From Acidobacteriota bacterium (GTDB lineage: Bacteria; Acidobacteriota; Thermoanaerobaculia; Multivoradales; JAHEKO01): a DNA stretch of 5,935 nt. The DNA is taken from positions 1 to 5,935 of the forward strand of contig JAOTZA010000207.1 of NCBI GenBank assembly GCA_029861655.1, given 5' to 3'. The notes under the pieces were generated by a model. That model had not been told where the DNA came from, did no database searches, and saw only the letters and a program-made list of their open reading frames with translations. Position numbers and translations under genes: made by a program. Below, in pieces: positions 1 through 5,935 of this stretch; the stretch's first letter is position 1, and the number at the start of each line of letters is the position of its first letter.

Positions 1-884
1 TGGAGCTTGAGCACGTGGTTACGGGCCGCGACCTCCACCAGGATCGAGAGGTTTCGTCCGAGAGCCACCGGCATCTTGATATACGGGCACGGTGTGTCAA
101 GCACCGGGTAGACGGTCTCGTCGAGCCCGAGACGGTCGTAGGCTCTTGTCTCGTCCCACGATTCGAGCTCGACCACGAGATCGATCGACTTTCGCTCACG
201 GACCGCCGCCAAGCCGAAAAGATCGTGAACATTGATAATCCCGAGGCCTCTCAACTCCATGTGATACCGCAACGGACTCTCCACTGAACCGATCAGATCA
301 CCATTGGGGTACTTCTTGACCATGACGCGATCGTCCGCCACCAAGCTGTGGCCGCGCGTGATGAGATCGAGCGCGCATTCGCTCTTGCCGACGCCACTTT
401 CACCAATCATCAGCACACCGATCCCGTAGATGTCGAGCAGCACTCCGTGGAGAAAGGTAGACGGAACGAGATGCTCCTCCAAGAAATAGCTGATCTCCTT
501 GATGACAGTGGACGAGAGCGACGAGGTACCGAGTAGGGGAATTCCTCTCTGGGCGCATAGATCCAGAAGACCCGCCGGCATCTGGAGACCCTTGGTGATG
601 ACCGCCACGGGAACCGGCAGCTTGGTGATTCGCTCGAAGCGCTCTTGACGTATCCCCTCATCCAGGGTCGCTATAAAACGAATCTCGCTCTCGCCGATGA
701 TCTGCACCCGGCCCGGTTTGATGTAGTCGTAGTAGCCCGCGAAGGCGAGGCCCGGTTTCTGGACCCTTGGGTTGATGATTCTGTTATCCAATCGGTCTTC
801 GCAGCAGAGAACTTCGAGTCGCAATGCTCGCAACGAGTCCTCCAACAACTCGGAGACGCGGACAAAAGTCTCGGCGTCAGCCAA
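1..884 (-). CDS. hprK: HPr kinase/phosphorylase HprK, 3' end cut by the window edge
   Basis: HprK uses ATP or PPi to phosphorylate the regulatory serine of HPr and also removes that phosphate, linking the PTS to metabolic state in the cytoplasm. I translated this frame by hand: 294 codons plus two bases are present and no stop is reached, so the last few residues lie outside. The N-terminal domain (about 1-130) contains NPRVQKPGLAFAGYYDYIKPG. The kinase domain has the catalytic His146 in LHGVLLDIYGIGV, the P-loop GESGVGKSE at 161-169, GHSLVADD at 178-185 with Asp184/Asp185, and the family signature ELRGLGIINV at 210-219. GRNLSILVEVAARNH near the end matches the usual HprK C-terminus. The start is inferred: TTG at 882-884, eight bases after an AAGG (893-896), overlapping the ptsN stop by 8 bases. 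No ATG or GTG fits, and this start puts the P-loop where other HprKs have it. The identity is very secure; the start is moderately so. Confidence 0.96.
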   Translation of the reverse strand, partial: MADAETFVRVSELLEDSLRALRLEVLCCEDRLDNRIINPRVQKPGLAFAGYYDYIKPGRVQIIGESEIRFIATLDEGIRQERFERITKLPVPVAVITKGLQMPAGLLDLCAQRGIPLLGTSSLSSTVIKEISYFLEEHLVPSTFLHGVLLDIYGIGVLMIGESGVGKSECALDLITRGHSLVADDRVMVKKYPNGDLIGSVESPLRYHMELRGLGIINVHDLFGLAAVRERKSIDLVVELESWDETRAYDRLGLDETVYPVLDTPCPYIKMPVALGRNLSILVEVAARNHVLKL

Positions 885-1368
885 CCGAGTCGCCTTGCAG
901 CAGCTGAAAGAGGAGATCGGGGTCCCCGGCCGAGAACAGCCTGTCGCACGGACACTCCTTCTTGACCCATCGCGAAATGGCCGCGAGTGACTGCAAATGA
1001 GCCGCCGGCGCCTCCTCGGGCGAAAGAAGCAGAAAGAAGAGCTTCACCAGTTCGCCCTCGGCGCCGCCGAAGTCGATCCCTTCAGGACAGACTCCAACCG
1101 CGACGACGACATGTTCGAGACCCGCGAGTTTGCAGTGCGGAATCGCCACTCCCCCACCGGTTGCCGTGGACCCCAGCTCCTCCCGCTCTCGTAGCTTCTC
1201 GCAGAGCGCCTCGGCGTCTCCGACCATCCCGGTCTCAGCCACCAGGTCCGCCAACTCACGAAGGACCGCCCAACGGTCGGTCGCAGCCAGATTCGGGAAG
1301 ATCAGCCCCGGACGGACGAGGTTGCGCAACTCCACCGGCTGTGCGGCCGGCGCCGCTTTGCCGCTCAT
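877..1368 (-). CDS. ptsN: Nitrogen-type PTS EIIA component (EIIA-Ntr, PtsN)
   Basis: PtsN is the terminal phosphoacceptor of the nitrogen PTS (EI-Ntr, NPr or HPr, EIIA-Ntr). It moves no sugar; it acts by binding target proteins, with known roles in potassium, nitrogen and envelope control in proteobacteria. The 163-residue length is normal for a single EIIA type-2 (fructose/mannitol-family) domain, here from about 12 to 160. The phosphoacceptor His78 lies in GGGVAIPHCK (71-80), and the downstream segment LVKLFFLLLSPEEAPAAHLQSL has the usual strand and helix pattern. The ATG at 1366-1368 is the only good start in frame; the frame stays open upstream but offers no ATG. There is no clear Shine-Dalgarno sequence, and a small GC-only hairpin sits directly before the ATG. 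It follows hpf by 77 bases and overlaps hprK by 8. Pairing with hprK suggests both act on one shared phosphocarrier. Confidence 0.95.
   Translation of the reverse strand: MSGKAAPAAQPVELRNLVRPGLIFPNLAATDRWAVLRELADLVAETGMVGDAEALCEKLREREELGSTATGGGVAIPHCKLAGLEHVVVAVGVCPEGIDFGGAEGELVKLFFLLLSPEEAPAAHLQSLAAISRWVKKECPCDRLFSAGDPDLLFQLLQGDSVG
893..896 (-). promoter_or_regulatory. Weak ribosome binding site supporting the TTG start of hprK
   Basis: On the minus strand AAGG is followed by eight bases and then TTG at 884. It lies inside the last codons of ptsN, so hprK translation is probably coupled to ptsN. The match is short, and its main value is to favour this TTG over the later in-frame TTG codons at about residues 15-16. 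Confidence 0.45.
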
Positions 1369-1369
1369 C

Positions 1370-1382
1370 CCCGGACCCCGGG
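1370..1382 (-). promoter_or_regulatory. Small GC-only hairpin at the ptsN translation start
   Basis: The minus strand reads CCCGG-GGT-CCGGG, a perfect 5-bp stem of only G-C pairs with a 3-base loop, ending one base before the ptsN ATG. It occupies the place where a ribosome binding site is expected. It has no following U-run, so it is not a factor-independent terminator. A role in limiting ptsN translation is inference; such a short stem can arise by chance in GC-rich DNA. Confidence 0.35.
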
Positions 1383-1445
1383 CTTCGTCACCGCACGCTT
1401 TCCCAAGTAACGATCTTTCCGTCTCTTTCGCAGTCCGGGTGTCCT

Positions 1446-1994
1446 CTAAAACTCGGGAGCGATGAGTCCGTAGTTGTTGTCCTCGCGACGATACAAAACG
1501 CTGACCTGTTCGCTCGCCGAGTCGCGAAAGACGATGAATTCATTCTTGGAGCCCTCCAATTCCAAGGCGGCTTCCTCGAGGCTCATGGGCTTGATCGGCA
1601 ACTCACTCGACTTTACGACTTTGGGGCCCTCTGTCCCTCCCACGCTGCTGCGATCTACCACGCTCACCGGCCAGCTATTCGCCCCATTCCTTCGATCGGC
1701 CCGCCGTCGCTTGTCCTTGTGCTTCTCGCGCGAACGCCGGGCCTGCTTCTCGATCTTATCGACGGCGAGGTTGATAGCGTCGAGCATGTTGTCGGTTTGC
1801 TCGGTCGCTTGCAGCACGCCATGACGGTGTGCCACATGGACATCTGCGATCTTCCGGTGTTTTTCCGCCTCGAGTGTCACACGCGCTTCGACCGGTTCGT
1901 TGACAAACTTGGAGACCTTGCTCAGCTTATCGGTCGCGTACTCGCGTACCCGGTCATTGGCCTTGAAGTTACGCGTCGAGATCTCGATGTTCAT
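1446..1994 (-). CDS. hpf: Ribosome hibernation promoting factor, long form (HPF)
   Basis: HPF binds the 30S decoding region in stationary phase or starvation and shuts down translation. The long form also drives 100S ribosome dimers through its C-terminal domain. The 182-residue protein shows both parts. The N-terminal S30AE domain (about 1-97) begins MNIEISTRNFKANDRVREYA and contains the conserved KADVHV-like strand as KIADVHVAHRHG (48-59) and DNMLDAINLAVDKIEKQ. A basic segment follows (about 84-103, many Arg and Lys). After a flexible linker (about 104-125) comes the dimerisation domain (126-182) with VVKSSELPIKPMSLEEA, FIVFRDSASEQVSVLYRR and NYGLIAP. The ATG follows a strong AGGAGG by 5 bases. 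It lies 39 bases after rpoN, the usual place for hpf in many diderms. Gammaproteobacteria have a short HPF here, so the long form points to another lineage. Confidence 0.96.
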   Translation of the reverse strand: MNIEISTRNFKANDRVREYATDKLSKVSKFVNEPVEARVTLEAEKHRKIADVHVAHRHGVLQATEQTDNMLDAINLAVDKIEKQARRSREKHKDKRRRADRRNGANSWPVSVVDRSSVGGTEGPKVVKSSELPIKPMSLEEAALELEGSKNEFIVFRDSASEQVSVLYRREDNNYGLIAPEF

Positions 1995-1999
1995 CTCAC

Positions 2000-2005
2000 C
2001 CTCCT
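2000..2005 (-). promoter_or_regulatory. Strong ribosome binding site of hpf
   Basis: The minus strand reads AGGAGG, then five bases (GTGAG), then the hpf ATG at 1994. It is the only consensus-strength Shine-Dalgarno sequence in the window, so hpf is probably translated on its own and strongly, unlike its neighbours. Confidence 0.8.
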
Positions 2006-2033
2006 GAAGGAAAACGTTCTGGTCAGTCTGCTG

Positions 2034-3497
2034 CTAGAAAATCTGCTTACGATGGGTCGAAGACGGAATCATCAACTCGTCTCTGTATTTTGCAACCGTC
2101 CGACGGGCGATGTTGATTCCCTCGCGCTTGAGGATTCTGGTCAATTCGCTGTCGGAAAGCGGTCTCTTGGCATCTTCTTCACCGACCAGGTGCTCGATTT
2201 TTCGTTTCACCGTCAGTGAAGAGATATCCGCTCCGTACTCGCGCTCGATGCCACTGTGGAAAAAGAACTTCAGTGGGAAGAGACCGCGCGGGGTGTGGAT
2301 GTACTTGTTCGATACGACCCGGCTGACGGTCGATTCGTGCATTCCGATGTCTTCGGCAACATCGCGTAGCACCATTGGTCGTAGTCGATCGATCCCGTAG
2401 TCGAGAAAATCTCGTTGTTGGCGAACGATCGATTCGGCGACTTTGTAGATCGTGCGCTGCCTTTGATCGAGGCTCTTGATTAGCCACACCGCCGATCGCA
2501 ACTTCTCCTTGATGAAGTTCTTCGCCTCGGCCTGCCCCCCGGCCGCCTTGATCGCCGACAACATGCGGCGATAGGCCTTGCTGATCCGCAGCTTGGGCAG
2601 ACCGTCGTCATTGAGCTGGATGACATAGTCGGAACCGACCTTGAGCACGTGAACGTCGGGTTCGACATAGAGTGTGCGGTCGGCGTTGAACTGCCGTCCG
2701 GGACGTGTCTCGAGTGCTCGGATGGCTGCCACGACGGGTTCGAGATCCGCCAAATCAATCTCCAACCGCTTGGCGATGGCCGGAAGCTGGCGGTGCAGAA
2801 ACGGGTCCCAGTGGTCCTCGATCACTCGCCTCACCAGCGAGTCCTCGGGCTCGCCACGGAAATCGATCTGCTTGAGCAGGCACTCGCGGAGGTTGTGACA
2901 GGCGATGCCCGGTGGATCGAAGCCCTGCACGCGAGCGAGGGCCTGGTCGACTTCCTCGCGGGTGTACGGATGGCCGTTGTGATCCCCGGCGCCGAGGGCG
3001 CAGATCTCCTCCTCGGTTGCCACCAAAAACCCGTCCGGATTCAAGTTGCCGACGATGAGTTCTGCGATCTCGCGCTCGCGTGGATCCACCTCGGTCATGT
3101 GAAGCTGCCAGAGCAGATGGTCGTACAGGTCCGGCTCGCGGCTCAGCGTGTTCTCGAGCGGTGGAGCTTCACGAGTCTCGACCCGCGGAGAGGTCGGCAT
3201 GTTGTCCATGAAATCGTTGAAGTAGGCCTCGAAGTCGATCTCTTCCATCGCCTCGCCCTGTTCGGGCTCCGGGGCCTCATCCGTCTCGGCGGCGGCCTTC
3301 TCCTCTTCGGCGGACTCTTCCTCTTCCTCGAACTGCTGGTCACCCTCTTCCAGAACCGGGTTCTCCACCAACTCCTGGGTCAGGGTGTTCTGCAGTTCGA
3401 TGCGGGTCATCTGCAGCAGCTTGATCGCCTGCTGCAGCGATGGCGTCATGACTAGCCGCTGGGCCAGCTTGAGCTGAAGTTTTTGCTCGAGCGCCAT
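2034..3497 (-). CDS. rpoN: RNA polymerase sigma-54 factor RpoN
   Basis: RpoN directs RNA polymerase to -24/-12 promoters and needs AAA+ enhancer-binding activators to open them. The 487-residue length is normal. Region I (1-50) starts MALEQKLQLKLAQRLVMTPS and carries the Gln- and Leu-rich helices contacted by activators. Region II (about 51-100) is a very acidic linker with runs of Glu. The core-binding part includes NLNPDGFL (151-158), GFDPPGIACHNLRECLLKQ (192-210), ETRPGRQF (263-270) and LNDDGLPKLRIS (295-306). The helix-turn-helix lies near 376-400 (VLRDVAEDIGMHESTVSRVV). The RpoN box, ARRTVAKYRDEL, is at 464-475 and should read the -24 element. The first ATG is kept because the next in frame, Met17, would remove half of region I. 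No Shine-Dalgarno sequence is visible before it; lptB ends 21 bases upstream, so coupling to lptB is likely. The gene looks intact. Confidence 0.98.
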   Translation of the reverse strand: MALEQKLQLKLAQRLVMTPSLQQAIKLLQMTRIELQNTLTQELVENPVLEEGDQQFEEEEESAEEEKAAAETDEAPEPEQGEAMEEIDFEAYFNDFMDNMPTSPRVETREAPPLENTLSREPDLYDHLLWQLHMTEVDPREREIAELIVGNLNPDGFLVATEEEICALGAGDHNGHPYTREEVDQALARVQGFDPPGIACHNLRECLLKQIDFRGEPEDSLVRRVIEDHWDPFLHRQLPAIAKRLEIDLADLEPVVAAIRALETRPGRQFNADRTLYVEPDVHVLKVGSDYVIQLNDDGLPKLRISKAYRRMLSAIKAAGGQAEAKNFIKEKLRSAVWLIKSLDQRQRTIYKVAESIVRQQRDFLDYGIDRLRPMVLRDVAEDIGMHESTVSRVVSNKYIHTPRGLFPLKFFFHSGIEREYGADISSLTVKRKIEHLVGEEDAKRPLSDSELTRILKREGINIARRTVAKYRDELMIPSSTHRKQIF

Positions 3498-3518
3498 TCG
3501 TATTTTGAGAGGGTCGAA

Positions 3519-4256
3519 CTAGAGGCTGAACTCTTCGCCGAGGTAGATTTTGCGAACTTGCGGGTCCATGGAGAGTTCGATCGGAGTCCCGGACCGGAGG
3601 ATCTCGCCCTCGTTGATGATATAGGCGGAATCGGTGATTTTCAACGTGTCGCGGACATTGTGGTCCGTGATCAGGACGCCGATTCCCATCTGTTTCAGGT
3701 GGCTCACGACGTCCTGGATATCTTGCACGGCGATCGGGTCGATTCCGGCAAAAGGCTCGTCCAGAAGGATAAACGAGGGGCTCAGGACCAAGGCCCTGGC
3801 GATCTCTACTCGCCGCCGCTCACCACCTGAAAGCGTGAAGGCCATGTTCTTTCGCTTGGTGTCCAGACCGAAGTGCTCGAGAAGCTGGCTGAGCCGGCTC
3901 TCCTGCTCGCTGGTACTGATGTTCAGGGTCTCGAGGACGGCGCGCAGATTGTCCTCCACCGACATGCGTCGAAAAATCGATGCTTCTTGCGGCAGATAGC
4001 TGATGCCCTTACGCGCGCGTAGATACATCGGCAGCGCCGTGATCTCCTCATCGCCAAGAAAAACCCGTCCCTCGTCGGGACGTGTCGCGCCGACGACCAT
4101 GTAGAAGCAGGTTGTCTTGCCGGCACCGTTGGGCCCTAGCAGGCCGACCACACGGCCCGAATGGACCTCGATCGAAACCCCGTCCACAACGGCGCGGCCG
4201 CCATAGACCTTGCGCAATCCTTCCGCCCTCAAGATCACTTCTTCATACATCGTCAT
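3519..4256 (-). CDS. lptB: LPS export ABC transporter ATP-binding protein LptB
   Basis: LptB is the cytoplasmic ATPase of LptB2FG, which pulls LPS out of the inner membrane and pushes it along the periplasmic bridge. The 245-residue protein has all the ABC motifs: Walker A GPNGAGKTT (41-49), Q-loop Gln90 in YLPQEASIFRRM, signature LSGGERRR (142-149), Walker B FILLDEP (162-168) with catalytic Glu167, D-loop AGIDP (170-174) and H-loop His199 in ITDHNVRDTL. YLPQEASIFRRMSVEDNL and the ending RKIYLGEEFSL are typical of LptB rather than of amino-acid ABC ATPases. The start ATG overlaps the stop of the upstream OstA gene as ATGA, which implies translational coupling; a second ATG two codons later is an alternative. 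LptF and LptG are not in the window. The lptB-rpoN pairing is widely conserved. Confidence 0.97.
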   Translation of the reverse strand: MTMYEEVILRAEGLRKVYGGRAVVDGVSIEVHSGRVVGLLGPNGAGKTTCFYMVVGATRPDEGRVFLGDEEITALPMYLRARKGISYLPQEASIFRRMSVEDNLRAVLETLNISTSEQESRLSQLLEHFGLDTKRKNMAFTLSGGERRRVEIARALVLSPSFILLDEPFAGIDPIAVQDIQDVVSHLKQMGIGVLITDHNVRDTLKITDSAYIINEGEILRSGTPIELSMDPQVRKIYLGEEFSL

Positions 4257-5935
4257 GTGTCTTCGCCGCTCTCCTCGGTGTCCGATGAGGGTCCTTCGGA
4301 AGAGAGACCGCTTTGCACCCTCGCGGTTCCCGTTTCCAGGTCATACAGAACGGTGCCACCGCGAATCTTGCCGCCCGCGGTGTCGGTCAGAACCACCGGC
4401 CGGCCGGTGACCTCGACACTTGCTGTCTCGGGCCGGTAGACCGCCTTGTCACCGGTCACGATGTGCCCCTGGTCCGGGTTCTCGATCTGCGCTCCCCCCT
4501 TGCAGACCAGCTCCTCGAGCTTCGACTCGGCCCCGAGGAAAACGTCGAGATCGTCGCAGGTCAGACTGCTTCCACCCTGGTGGGCGCGGGGCCGGCCCGT
4601 ATAGTGAAGGGTCTGTCGGTCTGCGTCGTAGAGGAGTTCCGTTGCGGTCACCTCGACCGGTGCCTGCGCGCCGTCCTCCTCATCCTCCACCACTCGGTCC
4701 TCGGCGGCCTGCTTGATCACCGTCTTGACTCGCCCCTTGGCGGTCAACTCCCGACCCGAGCGGCCACCGATAAGCCGATCGGTAACGAGGAAGTTCTCAT
4801 TCTGCCAGGCACGCACAGCTCCTTCGAAGGTGAACGCCCCATCGTCGGTCCAACTTGCTTTGTCAGCGGTCAAGTGAATGGGCTCGTCCTCCGGCTGCGC
4901 CTCCGCCAGAAGGGCGAAGTCACCCTCTCCGGGGAGCAACGCCCGGACGCCACCGGTCGCCTTGCCGCTACCGCGCCCGGGATCGTAGGTGATCCGGGGC
5001 GCATCGAATTCGCCGCTCCGAGTGTAGACCTTCGCCGGAGCCCCCGTCAGCTGTATCTCAGAACCATCCCCAGCGGCTTCGGCCTTGTTGCCGCTGGCCT
5101 GGAATCCGGGTCTGTGGAGATCGACCTCACCGTTCAGAACCAAACGATCGAGCTCTCCGGTCGAGTCAAATGACGCGACCGCATCGTTCGCGCAGCCGCT
5201 GGCAAGAGGGTTGTCGTCGTCAAAGGGAAGAAAGTCGCGGATCAAGACGGGGCCCTCGGCCTCTGAACTGGCGAGCTCGCCGCCCCGGAAGCCGATGCTC
5301 AGGTGCGGCGTGGTCATCCGTCTCACCACCCCGCCGACTTCGAGTAGATCCAGAATCGCCGGCCCCCCGTCTCCTCCATCGATGACGGCCGACTCCATCT
5401 CGCCCGTCGTTTCTGAGAACCGCACCGACGCCTGGTCGCCCTCGAAGTGAAGCCCCGATCCCGGAGCACCGCCGTAGGAAGCCCGATCACCACTCACCCC
5501 CCAACGAGCACTGACAAAACGCATCGAGCGCCCCGCCTCGTCGAGTGTGACACTCAATCGCCGAGCCCGGATCTGGTCGGAACCGCGCTTCAACAAGACC
5601 TCGGTCTCGGCGACAATCAACTGCTCTTTCTCTTCATAGACCAACTTTTTGGCCTCGAGCGAGCTGGCGGCTTCCCCCGTGAGACCGTTCGAGATCCGCA
5701 CGTTGCCGGCGAGCTGATACCACCGGCGTCGCATGTGGGCCGCCAACTCACGCGAGCGACCCGAGAATTGGTCCTTGTAAGAGAAGTGCACGGGCGATTT
5801 TGTCGAAGCTACAACATGGCCGCCTCGTCGGAGCTCGAAACCCTGCCCCCGGACTTCGATGCCGTTGGAGGAGGTGATGACGACGTCTCCTTGGAGCTTC
5901 GCGGTAGCGCTGTCCTGTTGGTAGGTTCCCTGTTG
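4253..5935 (-). CDS. LptC/LptA-like (OstA-domain) LPS-transport periplasmic protein, 5' end cut by the window edge
   Basis: This is probably the periplasmic bridge for LPS between LptB2FG and the outer membrane. The frame is open to the right edge, giving 560 residues in the window with the true start outside. An in-frame GTG at 5789-5791 exists but lies inside the domain, so it is unlikely to be the start. Window residues 1-65 look LptC-like: AKLQGDVVITSSNGIEVRGQ, then SPVHFSYKDQFSGRSREL. A further GNV/AKKLVYEE unit follows (about 75-150). At least three LptA/OstA-like units end the protein, near 353-408, 427-484 and 491-542, each with a pattern like VTADKAxYD...G..V followed by short hydrophobic beta strands. 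An acidic linker (about 410-426) separates the first two. The tail is Ser/Glu/Asp-rich. Any signal peptide or membrane anchor would be upstream of the window. Its position directly before lptB, with an ATGA overlap, supports the role. Whether it is LptC, LptA or a fusion is unsettled. Confidence 0.85.
   Translation of the reverse strand, partial: QQGTYQQDSATAKLQGDVVITSSNGIEVRGQGFELRRGGHVVASTKSPVHFSYKDQFSGRSRELAAHMRRRWYQLAGNVRISNGLTGEAASSLEAKKLVYEEKEQLIVAETEVLLKRGSDQIRARRLSVTLDEAGRSMRFVSARWGVSGDRASYGGAPGSGLHFEGDQASVRFSETTGEMESAVIDGGDGGPAILDLLEVGGVVRRMTTPHLSIGFRGGELASSEAEGPVLIRDFLPFDDDNPLASGCANDAVASFDSTGELDRLVLNGEVDLHRPGFQASGNKAEAAGDGSEIQLTGAPAKVYTRSGEFDAPRITYDPGRGSGKATGGVRALLPGEGDFALLAEAQPEDEPIHLTADKASWTDDGAFTFEGAVRAWQNENFLVTDRLIGGRSGRELTAKGRVKTVIKQAAEDRVVEDEEDGAQAPVEVTATELLYDADRQTLHYTGRPRAHQGGSSLTCDDLDVFLGAESKLEELVCKGGAQIENPDQGHIVTGDKAVYRPETASVEVTGRPVVLTDTAGGKIRGGTVLYDLETGTARVQSGLSSEGPSSDTEESGEDT
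4310..4465 (-). other. OstA/LptA-like unit, last of three
   Basis: Window residues about 491-542 read HIVTGDKAVYRPETASVEVT, GRPVVLTDTAGGKIRGG and TVLYDLETGTARVQS. This is the closest match in the protein to the classic C-terminal part of LptA, where a D-x-A-x-Y start, a G-x-P-V strand and an I-x-G-x-x-h-x-Y-D-L strand recur (h is hydrophobic). A Ser- and acid-rich tail of about 18 residues follows. Confidence 0.7.
4484..4657 (-). other. OstA/LptA-like unit, second of three, with a cysteine pair
   Basis: Window residues about 427-484 begin VEVTATELLYDADRQTLHYTG and continue LTCDDLDVFLG...LEELVCKGGAQI. It resembles the units on either side in layout. Unlike them it has two cysteines, at residues 460 and 478, on what should be neighbouring strands, which could form a disulfide in the periplasm. 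Boundaries are approximate. Confidence 0.6.
4712..4879 (-). other. OstA/LptA-like unit, first of three at the C-terminus
   Basis: Window residues about 353-408 begin IHLTADKASWTDDGAFTFEG and continue with a strand-rich stretch (ENFLVTDRLIGG, ELTAKGRVKTVI). The alternation of a T-A-D-K-A start, an acidic turn, a hydrophobic strand ending in Gly, and a second strand pair matches the repeating beta-strand logic of OstA (LptA) domains. Boundaries are approximate and were set by eye. Confidence 0.55.

Noticed and set aside
15..287. Short plus-strand open frames at the left edge (also 348-536 and 645-965).
   Set aside because: They lie opposite hprK, whose catalytic motifs are unmistakable on the minus strand.
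1369..1445. The hpf-ptsN gap as a terminator or a promoter.
   Set aside because: The only stem is 5 bp with no U-run, and I see no convincing -35/-10 pair or sigma-54 GG-N10-GC element. A weak promoter cannot be excluded by eye.
1995..2033. An AACGTT-centred short palindrome in the rpoN-hpf gap as an operator.
   Set aside because: Six bases of symmetry is too little to separate from chance, and nothing ties it to a known regulator.
987..2219. A 410-codon plus-strand open frame opposite ptsN and hpf.
   Set aside because: It lies antisense to two well-recognised genes, is very rich in Arg, Pro and Ser, shows no family motif and spans their intergenic gap. Long antisense frames are expected in GC-rich coding DNA.
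2649..3455. A 268-codon plus-strand open frame opposite rpoN, with a Leu/Gly-rich hydrophobic stretch that could pass for a membrane segment.
   Set aside because: The hydrophobic stretch is the complement of the Glu-rich acidic linker of RpoN (GAG/GAA read backwards gives CTC/TTC). No motif or independent start signal supports a gene.
4313..5173. A 286-codon plus-strand open frame opposite the OstA-domain gene.
   Set aside because: It is a mirror of a biased reading frame with no recognisable domain, and the minus-strand product has clear LptC/OstA features.

Overview
All six genes I can support lie on the minus strand, packed head to tail. Reading in the direction of transcription (from high to low coordinates), the order is: an LptC/LptA-like (OstA-domain) periplasmic protein running in from the right edge, lptB, rpoN, hpf (long form), ptsN, and hprK running out of the left edge. 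Joins are short: a 4-base ATGA overlap between the OstA gene and lptB, gaps of 21, 39 and 77 bases around rpoN, hpf and ptsN, and an 8-base overlap between ptsN and hprK. This looks like one operon. No stretch over 300 bases lacks a gene, and I see no tRNA, rRNA, mobile element, CRISPR array or convincing factor-independent terminator.

The organism is a GC-rich diderm (Gram-negative) bacterium. It has LPS-transport genes, sigma-54 and the nitrogen-type PTS, together with an HPr kinase/phosphorylase and a long-form hibernation factor. The Lpt-lptB-rpoN-hpf-ptsN-hprK order is known from deltaproteobacteria-grade lineages and Acidobacteriota. I lean to one of these and cannot decide from the sequence alone; the class is inference.

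Right part (about 3519-5935): envelope genes. LptB is the cytoplasmic ATPase that powers LPS extraction from the inner membrane. The OstA-domain protein upstream should form the periplasmic part of the LPS bridge. It is unusually long and seems to hold an LptC-like segment followed by several OstA-like units in one chain. Middle and left part (1-3497): regulation. RpoN is the sigma-54 factor, HPF dimerises and silences ribosomes, PtsN is the EIIA-Ntr phosphoacceptor, and HprK phosphorylates and dephosphorylates HPr on serine. PtsN and HprK act on the same phosphocarrier (HPr or NPr), whose gene is not in this window and may lie further downstream.

I found no clearly new biological system. The points most worth a second look are the long single-chain LptC/LptA-like protein, the TTG start of hprK inside ptsN, and a small GC-only hairpin where the ptsN ribosome binding site should be.
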